In this document: positions 1 through 8,119 of the stretch, one piece after another
Position numbering within the stretch: the stretch's first letter is position 1
Layout of the letters: each line of letters opens with the position of its first letter
Origin: Undibacterium sp. KW1
GTDB lineage: Bacteria > Pseudomonadota > Gammaproteobacteria > Burkholderiales > Burkholderiaceae_D
Assembly (NCBI RefSeq): GCF_009937955.1
Contig: NZ_AP018439.1
Location: 3,162,001-3,226,000 of the forward strand
Direction of reading: 5' to 3'
Length of the DNA stretch: 64,000 nucleotides
Position numbers and translations under genes: made by a program
Notes under the pieces: generated by a model
Database searches by the model: none
Told to the model about the DNA's origin: nothing
Seen by the model: only the letters and a program-made list of their open reading frames with translations

Positions 1-125
1 TCCCTGCCAATATGAAGCAGGATTATGTGGCACCGGGTGCAGGCCATTACGGCATATTCTCGGGCCGTCGCTGGCGCGACATCATTTGCCCGAAAATCGG
101 CGAGTTCATCAAGCAACACTCCTGA
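1..125 (+). CDS. phaZ: Intracellular polyhydroxyalkanoate depolymerase, C-terminal end (partial)
   Basis: Only the last 40 or so codons are in the window; the frame opens at base 3 and stops with TGA at 123-125. The tail reads VAPGAGHYGIFSGRRWRD and then IICPKIGEFIKQHS. The GxGHYGxFxGxRxR block is the catalytic-histidine region near the C-terminus of intracellular PHB depolymerases (alpha/beta hydrolases that mobilise stored polyhydroxybutyrate). A strong terminator follows about 30 bases downstream, so this is the end of a transcription unit. The assignment rests on this short tail; another alpha/beta hydrolase of the same group is possible. Confidence 0.7.
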   Translation, partial: PANMKQDYVAPGAGHYGIFSGRRWRDIICPKIGEFIKQHS

Positions 126-152
126 TCCATACAGATCAAATCAGTGCAAACA

Positions 153-192
153 AAAGCCACGACGTTCATGACCTCGTGGCTTTTTTGTTTGT
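153..192 (+). terminator. Rho-independent terminator after the depolymerase gene
   Basis: Arms GCCACGA (156-162) and TCGTGGC (174-180) enclose an 11-base loop and are followed by TTTTTTGTTT. The stem is preceded by AAAA, so it is also A-flanked. It ends the depolymerase transcript and separates it from the rnfB-like gene. Confidence 0.85.
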
Positions 193-247
193 GGGTGCTG
201 ATGTTTAGGGGGATAATCACAGATCCCTATTGTATTTTGTGATCACC

Positions 248-946
248 GTGTCAGATTCTCTTGCAGATCAGCTTGAAAACGCCTTGCCGCAAACCCAGTG
301 CACCAAGTGCGGCTACCCCGCTTGCCGCCCTTATGCAGAAGCCATGGCCAATGGCGCAGCCAGCTACAATCAATGTCCGCCAGGTGGCCAGGAAGGTGTA
401 GTGCGGCTTGCCAGGATACTCGGCAAACCGGTTATTCCACTGGATATCAGTCACGGACTTGAACGCGAAAGACCGGTTGCCAAGATAGAAGAAGCCTATT
501 GCATAGGCTGTACACTGTGCATACAAGCCTGCCCGGTCGATGCCATTATCGGCGCACCCAAGCAAATGCACAGCATCATAAGCGAACTGTGCACCGGCTG
601 TGACCTCTGCGTTACCCCCTGCCCTGTCGATTGCATTAGCATGTTGCCCGTTACAACAGGACACACTGGCTGGGACGCCTGGAGTCAGAGTCAGGCAGAC
701 AAATCACGCCAACTCTATACTTTGCGCAATCAGCGTCTGATACGCGAAAAACAGGAGAACGATGAGCGCCTTGCAGCTAAGGCGGCGGCCAAACTCGTCG
801 CACTGGAAGCAGAGCCAGCACTCAGCGCAGAAGAAATTGCCAGCAAAGAGCGCAAGAAAGCCATCATTGCGGCCGCCATAGAAAGAGCGCGTATCAAGAA
901 ACTGCAAACACAGTCAGAAGACCCAGCAAAAGGTGACAAGCAATGA
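248..946 (+). CDS. rnfB: RnfB-like ferredoxin (electron transport, soluble RsxB family)
   Basis: An iron-sulfur protein of the RnfB/RsxB family. Near the N-terminus it has the Fe-S domain motif QCTKCGYPACRPYAEA with a further Cys in QCPPGG. Two CxxCxxCxxxCP-type 4Fe-4S clusters follow (CIGCTLCIQACP and CTGCDLCVTPCP). The C-terminal 80 residues are a charged Ala/Lys/Glu/Arg-rich helix. The N-terminal membrane anchor of true RnfB is absent, and no other Rnf subunit is nearby. The start is uncertain: there is no ATG, and the choices are TTG 230, GTG 239 and GTG 248. I use 248 because it gives a short N-terminus before the first cysteine motif, but no good ribosome site precedes it. The stop overlaps the nth start (ATGA), so the two genes are translationally coupled. 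A role in supplying electrons or clusters is inference. Confidence 0.85.
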   Translation: MSDSLADQLENALPQTQCTKCGYPACRPYAEAMANGAASYNQCPPGGQEGVVRLARILGKPVIPLDISHGLERERPVAKIEEAYCIGCTLCIQACPVDAIIGAPKQMHSIISELCTGCDLCVTPCPVDCISMLPVTTGHTGWDAWSQSQADKSRQLYTLRNQRLIREKQENDERLAAKAAAKLVALEAEPALSAEEIASKERKKAIIAAAIERARIKKLQTQSEDPAKGDKQ

Positions 947-1590
947 ATGCAGCAAAACGTCAGGCCATTTTTGAACGCTTGCGACAACAAAATCCACATC
1001 CGACTACCGAGCTCGAATACACCACGCCTTTCGAATTACTGATAGCAGTGCTGCTATCGGCACAGGCCACGGATGTGTCAGTCAATAAAGCTACCCGCCT
1101 GCTTTATCCAGTAGCAAACACGCCCAAGAAAATCCATGCCCTGGGCATTGATGGTCTGATCCCCCACATACAAACCATAGGTCTGTTCCGCACCAAGGCA
1201 AAAAATGTGATCGAAACTTGCCGCATCTTGATGGCTGAGCATGGCGGTGAAGTACCACGTCAGCGCGAAGCACTGGAAGCATTACCCGGCGTAGGCAGGA
1301 AAACTGCCAATGTAGTCATGAATACTGCTTTTGGCGAACCGACCATCGCAGTGGATACGCATATCTTCAGGGTATCGAACCGCACAGGCATTGCACCTGG
1401 CAAGAATGTTGATATCGTAGAACACAAACTCATGAAATTCGTGCCAGCAGAGTTCAAGCAAGATGCGCATCACTGGCTGATATTGCATGGCCGTTACACC
1501 TGCATAGCCAGAAAACCCAAGTGCTGGAACTGCATGATTGCAGACTTGTGTGAATTCAAGCAAAAAACGCCCTTGCCTGATTCAGTTTAA
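943..1590 (+). CDS. nth: Endonuclease III (DNA glycosylase/AP lyase)
   Basis: Base-excision repair glycosylase that removes oxidised pyrimidines and cleaves the abasic site. At 215 residues it matches the usual length. The helix-hairpin-helix LPGVGRKTANVV carries the catalytic Lys, and VDTHIFRVSNR supplies the catalytic Asp. The C-terminal 4Fe-4S ligands are Cys187, Cys194, Cys197 and Cys203 with spacing C-x6-C-x2-C-x5-C, the same as in the E. coli enzyme. The ATG overlaps the stop of the rnfB-like gene by four bases, so the pair is an operon. A terminator follows the stop. Confidence 0.97.
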   Translation: MNAAKRQAIFERLRQQNPHPTTELEYTTPFELLIAVLLSAQATDVSVNKATRLLYPVANTPKKIHALGIDGLIPHIQTIGLFRTKAKNVIETCRILMAEHGGEVPRQREALEALPGVGRKTANVVMNTAFGEPTIAVDTHIFRVSNRTGIAPGKNVDIVEHKLMKFVPAEFKQDAHHWLILHGRYTCIARKPKCWNCMIADLCEFKQKTPLPDSV

Positions 1591-1610
1591 AAAGCATTCA
1601 CGCAAGAACA

Positions 1611-1642
1611 AAAGCCTGCATTTTTGCAGGCTTTTGTTTTTT
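1611..1642 (+). terminator. Terminator after nth
   Basis: Stem GCCTGCA (1614-1620) / TGCAGGC (1625-1631) with a TTTT loop, then TTTTGTTTTTT. A-rich flanks on the other side mean it may also serve the convergent nitroreductase gene. Confidence 0.85.
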
Positions 1643-1660
1643 AACAGAGCATCAAGAGAT

Positions 1661-2242
1661 TCAGACTATCTTGCACGCTTCATCAAAACTCAGACGCGGA
1701 GAACGTGGGAACAATTGCTGTGCATCGCCATAACCAAGATTGCAGATGAAATTGACTTTAACCGTCGTGCCGGCAAAAAAGGCGGCATTGAGCTTGTCTG
1801 CATCAAAACCCGACATAGGACCGCAATCCAGACCCACAGCGCGTGCGGCGAGCATGAAGTAAGCCCCCTGCAGCGATGAGTTACGGAAAGCCGTTGCATC
1901 GATGTTAGCCTGGTTACCAACGAACCATGAACGGGCATCTGCATGCGGGAATAATTGCGGCAGTTTTTCAAAAAACTCCATGTCCATGCCTATGATGGCC
2001 GTCACTGGTGCCGCTTTGGTTTTTTCAAAATTGCCCTGGGAAACACAGCCCAGTAATTTTTGTTTTTCAGCATCCGACCTGACAAATACGATACGGGCTG
2101 GCGAACAATTGGCAGAAGTGGAACCCCACTTCATCAGATCATATATTTTTTGCAATTGTGCATCGGTCACCGGCTTGTCCAGCCAGGCATTATGAGTACG
2201 TGCATTGGTAAACAGAGTGTCGAGAGCTTCTTTGGATAACAT
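1661..2242 (-). CDS. RutE/HadB-type nitroreductase family protein (malonic semialdehyde reductase-like)
   Basis: FMN-dependent nitroreductase-fold protein of 193 residues. The family features are the N-terminal [12 protein letters not shown] segment, the W(G)[16 protein letters not shown] block and the C-terminal [15 protein letters not shown]. These match the RutE/HadB/YdfG-like group, in which RutE reduces malonic semialdehyde in pyrimidine ring degradation. No other rut gene is nearby, so the physiological substrate is open. The start is the ATG at 2242, which has GAAAGGA eight or so bases upstream; an in-frame upstream extension lacks such a site. It is convergent with nth and appears to be a single-gene unit. 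Confidence 0.85.
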   Translation of the reverse strand: MLSKEALDTLFTNARTHNAWLDKPVTDAQLQKIYDLMKWGSTSANCSPARIVFVRSDAEKQKLLGCVSQGNFEKTKAAPVTAIIGMDMEFFEKLPQLFPHADARSWFVGNQANIDATAFRNSSLQGAYFMLAARAVGLDCGPMSGFDADKLNAAFFAGTTVKVNFICNLGYGDAQQLFPRSPRLSFDEACKIV

Positions 2243-2352
2243 GGGCGTCCTTTCAAATAATCGGAGGATAATAACCCAAGTCGCCAAAAGCTTCAGCGCA
2301 GTAAAATAAAATACCTTTTACAATAGGCGCACTTTTTCATTTGGACCAGTTC

Positions 2353-2781
2353 ATGTTCACCCCTAGCCAGCACGATGTACGCCGTTTTTTTTGTGAAACC
2401 TTCAGGAAAACCCGTGAGAACCTGGTGTTAACGCCAATAGAAATCATTGCCTCTGACTGGATCAGACAGCATCCTGAATACGACAATGAACTTGCAGATA
2501 TAGAACAAGCCCTTGAAGCCAATTACAGCGTGGATCAAGGCCAGACCAATCCATTTCTGCACTTGTCCATGCATTTGTCGATAGCAGAGCAAATCTCGGT
2601 TGATCAACCGCCTGGCATCAAACAGGCGTTTCAGATCCTGGCCAGAAAGCATCAGTCTGAACACGAAGCCCACCATGAAATCATGGAGTGCCTGGGCGAA
2701 ATGATATGGAATTCACAAAGGACAGGTTTGCCACCGGATGGCCAGGCGTACATAGAATCACTGAAGATGCGTTGCAGTTAA
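2353..2781 (+). CDS. DUF1841 family protein
   Basis: A 142-residue soluble protein of unknown function conserved in beta- and gammaproteobacteria. It begins MFTPSQHDVRRFF, has the typical NPFLHLSMHLSIAEQ block in the middle and HEAHHEIMECLGEMIW near the end. The abundant His and Glu residues (HLSMHLS, HEAHH) could bind metal, but that is inference. The start is ATG 2353 because the family begins with M-F-x-P; an in-frame TTG 12 bases earlier is less likely. I see no clear Shine-Dalgarno sequence. A TACAAT box lies about 35 bases upstream. The gene stands alone between the divergent nitroreductase and convergent bamC. Confidence 0.85.
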   Translation: MFTPSQHDVRRFFCETFRKTRENLVLTPIEIIASDWIRQHPEYDNELADIEQALEANYSVDQGQTNPFLHLSMHLSIAEQISVDQPPGIKQAFQILARKHQSEHEAHHEIMECLGEMIWNSQRTGLPPDGQAYIESLKMRCS

Positions 2782-2885
2782 GCTGTTTACCTACTGTGCG
2801 CAAATTCATTTACGGCTAATCGAGCGAACACCCTAAGCCGCCCACCGCGCCGCTCATATGCATTTTAGATTCTGTCTGCACAAAG

Positions 2886-2916
2886 TAAAAAAGCGAGGCT
2901 GAGCCTCGCTTTTTTA
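2886..2916. terminator. Bidirectional terminator between DUF1841 gene and bamC
   Basis: AAAAAAGCGAGGC-TGA-GCCTCGCTTTTTT: a nearly perfect stem with a three-base loop, an A-run on one side and a T-run on the other. It suits the two convergent genes that flank it. Confidence 0.92.
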
Positions 2917-2928
2917 CGTAACCAACGA

Positions 2929-4092
2929 TTATTTCAGTTGATCGTTCAAGAGTTGCAGGATCTTGTCTGCTACTGGTGAAGATTCAACCTTGCCATCGCT
3001 GCCATGTACGGATACCTGGCTGGTTTCGCCTGTGGTCGTGTTCTTGACCAGGATGCGGTATTTCTGCGCATTCTTGGCAGCATCGCTGGATGAACCAAAC
3101 GAGAACAGACGGGAGAAGAAGCCTTCGCTGGCGCCTTTGGTCTTGGCATCGATGTCCTGATCAACATAACGGACAAAGTACAGGCCCTGGGAGCGGTCAC
3201 GGTCTTCCACTGTGAAACCTATGCGGTCCAACGCCAGACCTACCCTGCGCCATGAGCGGTCAAATGCCTCATCCACTTCAACAAAAGTCTTGCCATCGAC
3301 CTTCAGCAATTGCGAATGCGGCTTGCCTGTTGCAGCAGGTGATGCCACAGCAGTTTTGGCTTTTTCACCATCAGAACCCAGACGTACCATCAGGCGTGAC
3401 AGGAACTCGGCTTCGAGGCCGGGATCAGCAGCACGAGGTGTCCATACCGTACCATCTTTTTGCGCACCAACTAGGACTTCTTGTGCGCCACGATGGCTGA
3501 TATAAATCTCTACTTCACCATTGGCACTACGCTCAATGCGGGTACGGAATTTATCACGCTCACCCGTGGAGTACAGGGAATCAAGCACCTTGCCCAGGGT
3601 ATTACGGATAATGTCCTGAGGGATTTTGGCACGGTTCTCTGCCCAATCGGTTTCCATGACGCCTGCTTCCTGGTTTTCCACATTGATCAAGAAACCCAGC
3701 TCTTGCCAGAAGTCCTTTAATTGTGGCCACAGGGCTTCGGGAGTGTCTTTAACAACCAGCCAGCGGGCATTCCCATTGCGTTCTATACGCATGTTCTGCA
3801 CTTGCTTGACCGCAACTACGCCAGAGTTAGTGGCGACTTTGTTTCCTTTTTCCAGGTTATAGCTGGATGCTGTAGCACTGCTTTTGTTTGCTTCAGGAAT
3901 GGAAAAACGACTATCGCGTCGAATTTGCGTCAAATCTGGTGGCACCTCCAGGGATGCAGTCGTTGCCTTACTGGCACTTCTATAGTCGATCTTGTTAGGT
4001 TCGAGGATATTGCCGATCGAACTACAGCCAGTCAAACCTGCCAGCGCCAGCGCGCCTATGATGCCGTTTTTAGCAACAAAGCTTTTTGCCAT
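2929..4092 (-). CDS. bamC: Outer membrane protein assembly factor BamC (lipoprotein)
   Basis: Lipoprotein of the beta-barrel assembly (BAM) complex, formerly NlpB/DapX. The N-terminus MAKSFVAKNGII runs into a hydrophobic stretch and the lipobox LTGC (lipidated Cys23). After a flexible segment containing LEVPPDLTQ (the BamC signature that contacts BamD), two helix-grip domains follow, at roughly residues 100-215 and 260-350. At 387 residues it is somewhat longer than the E. coli protein. It lies directly downstream of dapA on the same strand with an 83-base gap, the same pairing as dapA-bamC in E. coli. AGGGA precedes the ATG. Confidence 0.93.
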   Translation of the reverse strand: MAKSFVAKNGIIGALALAGLTGCSSIGNILEPNKIDYRSASKATTASLEVPPDLTQIRRDSRFSIPEANKSSATASSYNLEKGNKVATNSGVVAVKQVQNMRIERNGNARWLVVKDTPEALWPQLKDFWQELGFLINVENQEAGVMETDWAENRAKIPQDIIRNTLGKVLDSLYSTGERDKFRTRIERSANGEVEIYISHRGAQEVLVGAQKDGTVWTPRAADPGLEAEFLSRLMVRLGSDGEKAKTAVASPAATGKPHSQLLKVDGKTFVEVDEAFDRSWRRVGLALDRIGFTVEDRDRSQGLYFVRYVDQDIDAKTKGASEGFFSRLFSFGSSSDAAKNAQKYRILVKNTTTGETSQVSVHGSDGKVESSPVADKILQLLNDQLK

Positions 4093-4175
4093 GTGAAAGT
4101 CCCTACGTATTAGTATCGAGTATCAATTAAAACTGCGTGAAGCAAACGTGCAAGTTTCCAAGCCGTTCAGGGGAG

Positions 4176-5060
4176 TCATTGTAATACACCCGCCTCACGC
4201 ATTGCTGCGCGAACGGTTTCATGATATTGCTCAGCCATAGTCACCAAAGGCAAACGAATACCAGTTGGTATCAAACCCATTTCTACCATCGCCCATTTGA
4301 CAGGCAAAGGATTGGGTTCAATAAACAATTTATTATGCAAAGGAATCATGCGGTTATTGATGGCAACGGCTTCCTTCACGTCTCCACGCATGGCTGCCGC
4401 GCACAATTCATGCATGGCTTTGGGAGCAACGTTGGCAGTTACCGAGATATTACCCTTGCCACCGTACAACATCAGCGCTACTGCCGTAGCATCGTCACCT
4501 GAATATACAGCGAAAGTAGCTGGTGCCAGACGTATCAGGTCTGTACCTCTGGCGATATTGCCTGTTGCATCCTTGACTCCGATAATGCCAGGTATTTGTG
4601 CCAGACGCAGTATAGTCTCATTCGACATGTCTGCGACAGTACGGCCAGGTACGTTGTACAAGATAATAGGAATATCAACAGATTCAGCAATCTTTTTGAA
4701 ATGCTGATACATGCCTTCCTGGGTAGGACGGTTGTAATAAGGCACAACTTGCAAAGAAGCATCAGCGCCAGCCTGTTTGGCGAACTTGGTGAGGTTGATT
4801 GCTTCTTCTGTTGAGTTACCGCCAGAACCGGCAATGATAGGGATGCGCTTGTTCGCATGCTCAACCGCCACACGTATCAATTCACAATGTTCCTCGACAG
4901 AAACAGTGGGAGACTCGCCTGTCGTACCAACGATGACGATGCCGTCTGTGCCTTCGGCGATATGCCAGTCTATCAATTTGCGCAAACAAGGCAAATCAAG
5001 ACTGCCATCTGCATGCATGGGGGTTACGATCGCAACCAGACTACCCTGAATCTTTGTCAT
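4176..5060 (-). CDS. dapA: 4-hydroxy-tetrahydrodipicolinate synthase
   Basis: Condenses pyruvate with aspartate semialdehyde, the first committed step of lysine and diaminopimelate synthesis. This is a 294-residue TIM barrel. Visible motifs are GTTGESPT (substrate site), [14 protein letters not shown] (catalytic Tyr), LYNVPGRT and GVKDATGN, where the Lys forms the Schiff base with pyruvate. The ATG has no strong ribosome site. A TACAAT box lies about 30 bases upstream of the start on the same strand. bamC follows and is probably co-transcribed. Confidence 0.97.
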   Translation of the reverse strand: MTKIQGSLVAIVTPMHADGSLDLPCLRKLIDWHIAEGTDGIVIVGTTGESPTVSVEEHCELIRVAVEHANKRIPIIAGSGGNSTEEAINLTKFAKQAGADASLQVVPYYNRPTQEGMYQHFKKIAESVDIPIILYNVPGRTVADMSNETILRLAQIPGIIGVKDATGNIARGTDLIRLAPATFAVYSGDDATAVALMLYGGKGNISVTANVAPKAMHELCAAAMRGDVKEAVAINNRMIPLHNKLFIEPNPLPVKWAMVEMGLIPTGIRLPLVTMAEQYHETVRAAMREAGVLQ

Positions 5061-5159
5061 GTTAATGCAAGAAAAAAGTAAAACCCTGATTGTAGCGGAT
5101 ACGCTGCTAAACGGGGCGCAAATAGCTGGAATAAGGCTCTAAACTTGTGAGCATTTGCT

Positions 5160-5717
5160 TCAAAGCTTATCCAAAACACTGATTTTTCCAGTTTTTCTGG
5201 CGCAAATACGCTGCACCATGGCTGGCTTTGGCTGCTCGACATAGCCTTCTTCGTAAGCGATGATGGACATAGTCACTGCGGGATTAGACTGCATTTGCGT
5301 CAGAAGTTCGCCTGGACGTAACAAAAATGCAGGATTAGAGGGTTTACCAAAATTCTCATTACCAGCAGCAAAGGTTTCATAAATCAGTACACCGTCCGGT
5401 TTCAGGCTGGCGAGTATATGAGGGAATAATGGCCGGTGCAGATAATTACAAACGACAATGGCGGCAAATCTATGCTCGGCAAAGGGCCAGTCGTAACCAG
5501 ACTCACCAGCTTCCAGATCGTGTACTTTAGTTTCTACCCCTTTAGCCTGCAAGCCAGCCAGACTCTGAACATCTTTATCCAGAGCCAGCAAAGTCAAACC
5601 AAGGGAGTGCAGGTAGAAGCTATTTCTACCTGCTCCACAAGCAAGATCAAGTATTTGCCCGGAGGCTGTGTGGAACAAATGATGGAAGCGCTGTAGCCAG
5701 GCTGAAGACAAAGTCAA
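5160..5717 (-). CDS. Class I SAM-dependent methyltransferase (TehB-like)
   Basis: A small methyltransferase of 185 residues. Motif I is ILDLACGAGRNSFYL, followed by the acidic end of strand 2 (LLALDKD). A later VVCNYLHRPLF / LKPDGVLIYETFA pair fits the post-I and motif III regions of TehB/UbiE-like enzymes. The substrate is unknown. I place the start at a TTG (5717) because AGGAGG lies exactly seven bases upstream; no ATG is available before motif I, and a longer reading would overlap the protease gene. It follows the M50 protease gene by 31 bases and is probably co-transcribed with it. Confidence 0.85.
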   Translation of the reverse strand: MTLSSAWLQRFHHLFHTASGQILDLACGAGRNSFYLHSLGLTLLALDKDVQSLAGLQAKGVETKVHDLEAGESGYDWPFAEHRFAAIVVCNYLHRPLFPHILASLKPDGVLIYETFAAGNENFGKPSNPAFLLRPGELLTQMQSNPAVTMSIIAYEEGYVEQPKPAMVQRICARKTGKISVLDKL

Positions 5718-5748
5718 AAGAAAACCTCCTAGTAACAAAAGGCGAACA

Positions 5749-6444
5749 TCACCCTGCGCCAAATAAAACAGCGAATGGATACATGCACAGCGACAACACA
5801 AAATTCGCCGCCAGCATGACTGGTACCATCCAGAATTTCAATATGTTCATCATCGCCAGCCCCATGACGATAAAGAAACCATAAGGCTCGATCTGGGCAA
5901 ACTTATAGGCCAGATTATGTGGCAGCAGACTAAAAAGTATGCGTCCGCCATCCAAAGGTGGCACAGGAAACAGATTGAAGGCAAACATCATCAGGTTAAC
6001 GATCAAACCTGCATTTGCCATTTTCATGAAAAACTCAGACATGCTCAGAAACAGTTCGTCCTGCACCTGTAATCCCTGAATCAACGCAGCAAGTACCAGC
6101 CACCCAAATGCCATGATTAAATTAGCCAAGGGCCCTGCTAAAGCAACCCAGGCCATATCACGCTTAGGTTTTTTTAAATTGGAATAATTAACTGGCACCG
6201 GTTTTGCATAACCGAATAAAAATCCAGTTCCGGTAGAAATATAAATGACAGCCAGAACAACAGGGATCAGTATGGTACCTACTGGGTCTATATGCACCAT
6301 GGGATTTAAGCTTACCCTCCCCTGGCTATATGCTGTTAAATCGCCAAAGTACTTGGCGGCATAGGCATGCGCTGCCTCGTGCAAAGTAATTGCAAAAATA
6401 ACTGGTAGCGCATAAATGCTAATTGTTTGGATTATCAGGTCCAT
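5749..6444 (-). CDS. Site-2 protease family zinc metalloprotease (M50)
   Basis: Integral membrane protease of 231 residues without a PDZ domain. The zinc site is LHEAAH (His22, Glu23, His26) inside the first membrane helix. The third ligand is in NLFPVPPLDGGRI (Asp165). About five or six hydrophobic segments are visible. It belongs to the short YwhC-like group often found beside yciO and PHP-nuclease genes in Burkholderiales. The target protein is unknown; the fold implies cleavage within the membrane. The order yciO - M50 - methyltransferase on one strand suggests co-transcription. Confidence 0.92.
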   Translation of the reverse strand: MDLIIQTISIYALPVIFAITLHEAAHAYAAKYFGDLTAYSQGRVSLNPMVHIDPVGTILIPVVLAVIYISTGTGFLFGYAKPVPVNYSNLKKPKRDMAWVALAGPLANLIMAFGWLVLAALIQGLQVQDELFLSMSEFFMKMANAGLIVNLMMFAFNLFPVPPLDGGRILFSLLPHNLAYKFAQIEPYGFFIVMGLAMMNILKFWMVPVMLAANFVLSLCMYPFAVLFGAG

Positions 6445-6492
6445 TGAGTATTTCTATTTAAATCTGTCGTTGAAGAGGAAATTGCCCTGCCA

Positions 6493-7116
6493 TCACAATC
6501 CGAACAAAGCAGCGTCACCACGCCCCTGCCGCACCAGCTCCGGTATATCACCGGTCATGTCTATCACGGTAGTTGGCACCAGGCTGCAAGCGCCACCATC
6601 AATAACCAGGTCGACCAGTTTCTCCAGCCTGTCTCTGACCTGCTCAGGATCAGTCAAAGGTTCTTCTTCATCAGGCAAAATCAGTGTGGTGCCCAGCAAA
6701 GGCTGTTTCAACTCTTCCAGCAAGGCATGGGTAATAGTATTTTCTGGCACGCGCAAACCTATGGTTTTGCGTGAGGGGTGACTCAGGCGACGCGGCACTT
6801 CCTTGGTCGCTTCAAGAATGAAGGTATAAGGTCCTGGAGTGGCAGCCTTCAACATGCGGTACTGACGGTTATCCACCTTGGCATATTGCGCAATTTCAGA
6901 CAAGTCACGGCACAGCAGGGTCAGATGATGTTTTTCATCGACCCCACGTATTTTGCGCAGGCGCATGACGGCATCTTTGTCATCCAGATGGCAAACCAGG
7001 GCATAGCAAGAATCCGTAGGCAAGGCGACGATACCACCGCCATCGATAATTTGCACTGCCTGCTTGATCAATCTCAGTTGCGGATTGTCGGGATGAATTT
7101 GAAAAAATTGGCTCAT
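6493..7116 (-). CDS. yciO: YciO family protein (Sua5/YrdC/TsaC-like fold)
   Basis: A 207-residue YrdC-fold protein. The opening MSQFFQIHPDNPQ and the motifs ALPTDSCYAL, GPYTFILEATKEVPRR and KTIGLRVPEN match E. coli YciO closely. YciO is related to TsaC/Sua5, which makes threonylcarbamoyl-AMP for tRNA t6A, but it is a distinct subgroup whose role is not settled. The start is fixed by the conserved N-terminus. No Shine-Dalgarno sequence is present: the 12 bases before the ATG are a U-tract (TTTATTCTTTTT) that follows directly on a strong hairpin ending the htpX transcript. Confidence 0.93.
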   Translation of the reverse strand: MSQFFQIHPDNPQLRLIKQAVQIIDGGGIVALPTDSCYALVCHLDDKDAVMRLRKIRGVDEKHHLTLLCRDLSEIAQYAKVDNRQYRMLKAATPGPYTFILEATKEVPRRLSHPSRKTIGLRVPENTITHALLEELKQPLLGTTLILPDEEEPLTDPEQVRDRLEKLVDLVIDGGACSLVPTTVIDMTGDIPELVRQGRGDAALFGL

Positions 7117-7149
7117 AAAAAGAATAAAGGCGGTAGCTCAGCTACCGCC
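7117..7149 (-). terminator. Terminator after htpX, abutting the yciO start codon
   Basis: Perfect stem GGCGGTAGC (7129-7137) / GCTACCGCC (7141-7149) with a three-base loop. Read on the minus strand it is followed by TTTATTCTTTTT and then immediately by the yciO ATG. It sits about 20 bases after the htpX stop. Confidence 0.88.
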
Positions 7150-7168
7150 ACACATTATTTATTGAAAA

Positions 7169-8044
7169 TTAACGCATGTTCTGTAATGCGGCAATACGTT
7201 GCTCTAATGGCGGATGGGAGGAGAATAAAGCGCTCCAGCCAGGTGCATCACTAATGCCCGATGCAGCCATAGACTTTGGTAACTCGCCCGGCTGCAAACC
7301 ACCAAGTCTTGCCAGCGCATGCATCATCGGCTGACGATTACCCAGCAACTGCGCCGAACCGGCATCTGCGCGAAATTCACGCTGACGCGAAAACCAGTTA
7401 ACGATCATGGATGCAACGATACCAAATAGTATCTCACATACAAATACCGTGATCATATAACCTATGCCGGGCCTGTCATCATCACTATTGCGAAATACCG
7501 CCTTATCCACTGCGTAGCCCACCACGCGTGCCAGGAATACCACAAAAGTATTCACCACACCCTGTATCAGCGCCATGGTCACCATATCACCATTGGCAAT
7601 ATGCGCCACTTCATGACCGAGTACTGCCTCCACCTCTTCCCGTGTCATGCCTTCCAGCAAACCGGTGGAAACAGCAACCAATGCAGAGTTCTTGAAAGCA
7701 CCGGTGGCAAAGGCATTGGCTTCGCCATTATATATCGCCACCTCAGGCATACCGATGCCCGCCTTTTCAGACAGGGCCTTGACAGTATTGACCAGCCAGA
7801 GCTCGGTTGATGTAGATGGAGACTCAATGACCCTGGCACCCGTTGACCATTTCGCCATGGGCTTGCTGATCAACAACGAGAATATGGCTCCGGTAAAACC
7901 GACAACCAGGGAAAATGCCAGCAGGGTCGATAATTGCAGGCCATTTGCCGTCAAAAAACGGTTCACGCCCAACACGGACAGTACGACAGACATGACGGCA
8001 ATCACCGCCAGGTTTGTCAGCAAAAACAGGACTATGCGTTTCAT
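7169..8044 (-). CDS. htpX: Heat shock membrane protease HtpX
   Basis: Inner-membrane zinc protease of 291 residues that degrades misfolded membrane proteins. Two N-terminal membrane helices (about residues 4-24 and 37-58) precede the catalytic VLGHEVAHI (His144, Glu145, His148). Two further helices follow, then the third-ligand region [14 protein letters not shown]. The length is close to that of E. coli HtpX. The start is ATG 8044, with GGGAGGT upstream; the in-frame ATG 30 bases earlier has no such site. A terminator directly follows. The PHP nuclease gene lies upstream on the same strand. Confidence 0.96.
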   Translation of the reverse strand: MKRIVLFLLTNLAVIAVMSVVLSVLGVNRFLTANGLQLSTLLAFSLVVGFTGAIFSLLISKPMAKWSTGARVIESPSTSTELWLVNTVKALSEKAGIGMPEVAIYNGEANAFATGAFKNSALVAVSTGLLEGMTREEVEAVLGHEVAHIANGDMVTMALIQGVVNTFVVFLARVVGYAVDKAVFRNSDDDRPGIGYMITVFVCEILFGIVASMIVNWFSRQREFRADAGSAQLLGNRQPMMHALARLGGLQPGELPKSMAASGISDAPGWSALFSSHPPLEQRIAALQNMR

Positions 8045-8119
8045 GAACACCTCCCAAAGGAACACACGATTCATGCTTTGTTAAATATGGCTTAAGCGCG
8101 CGTTTTCAAGGCAGCATCT

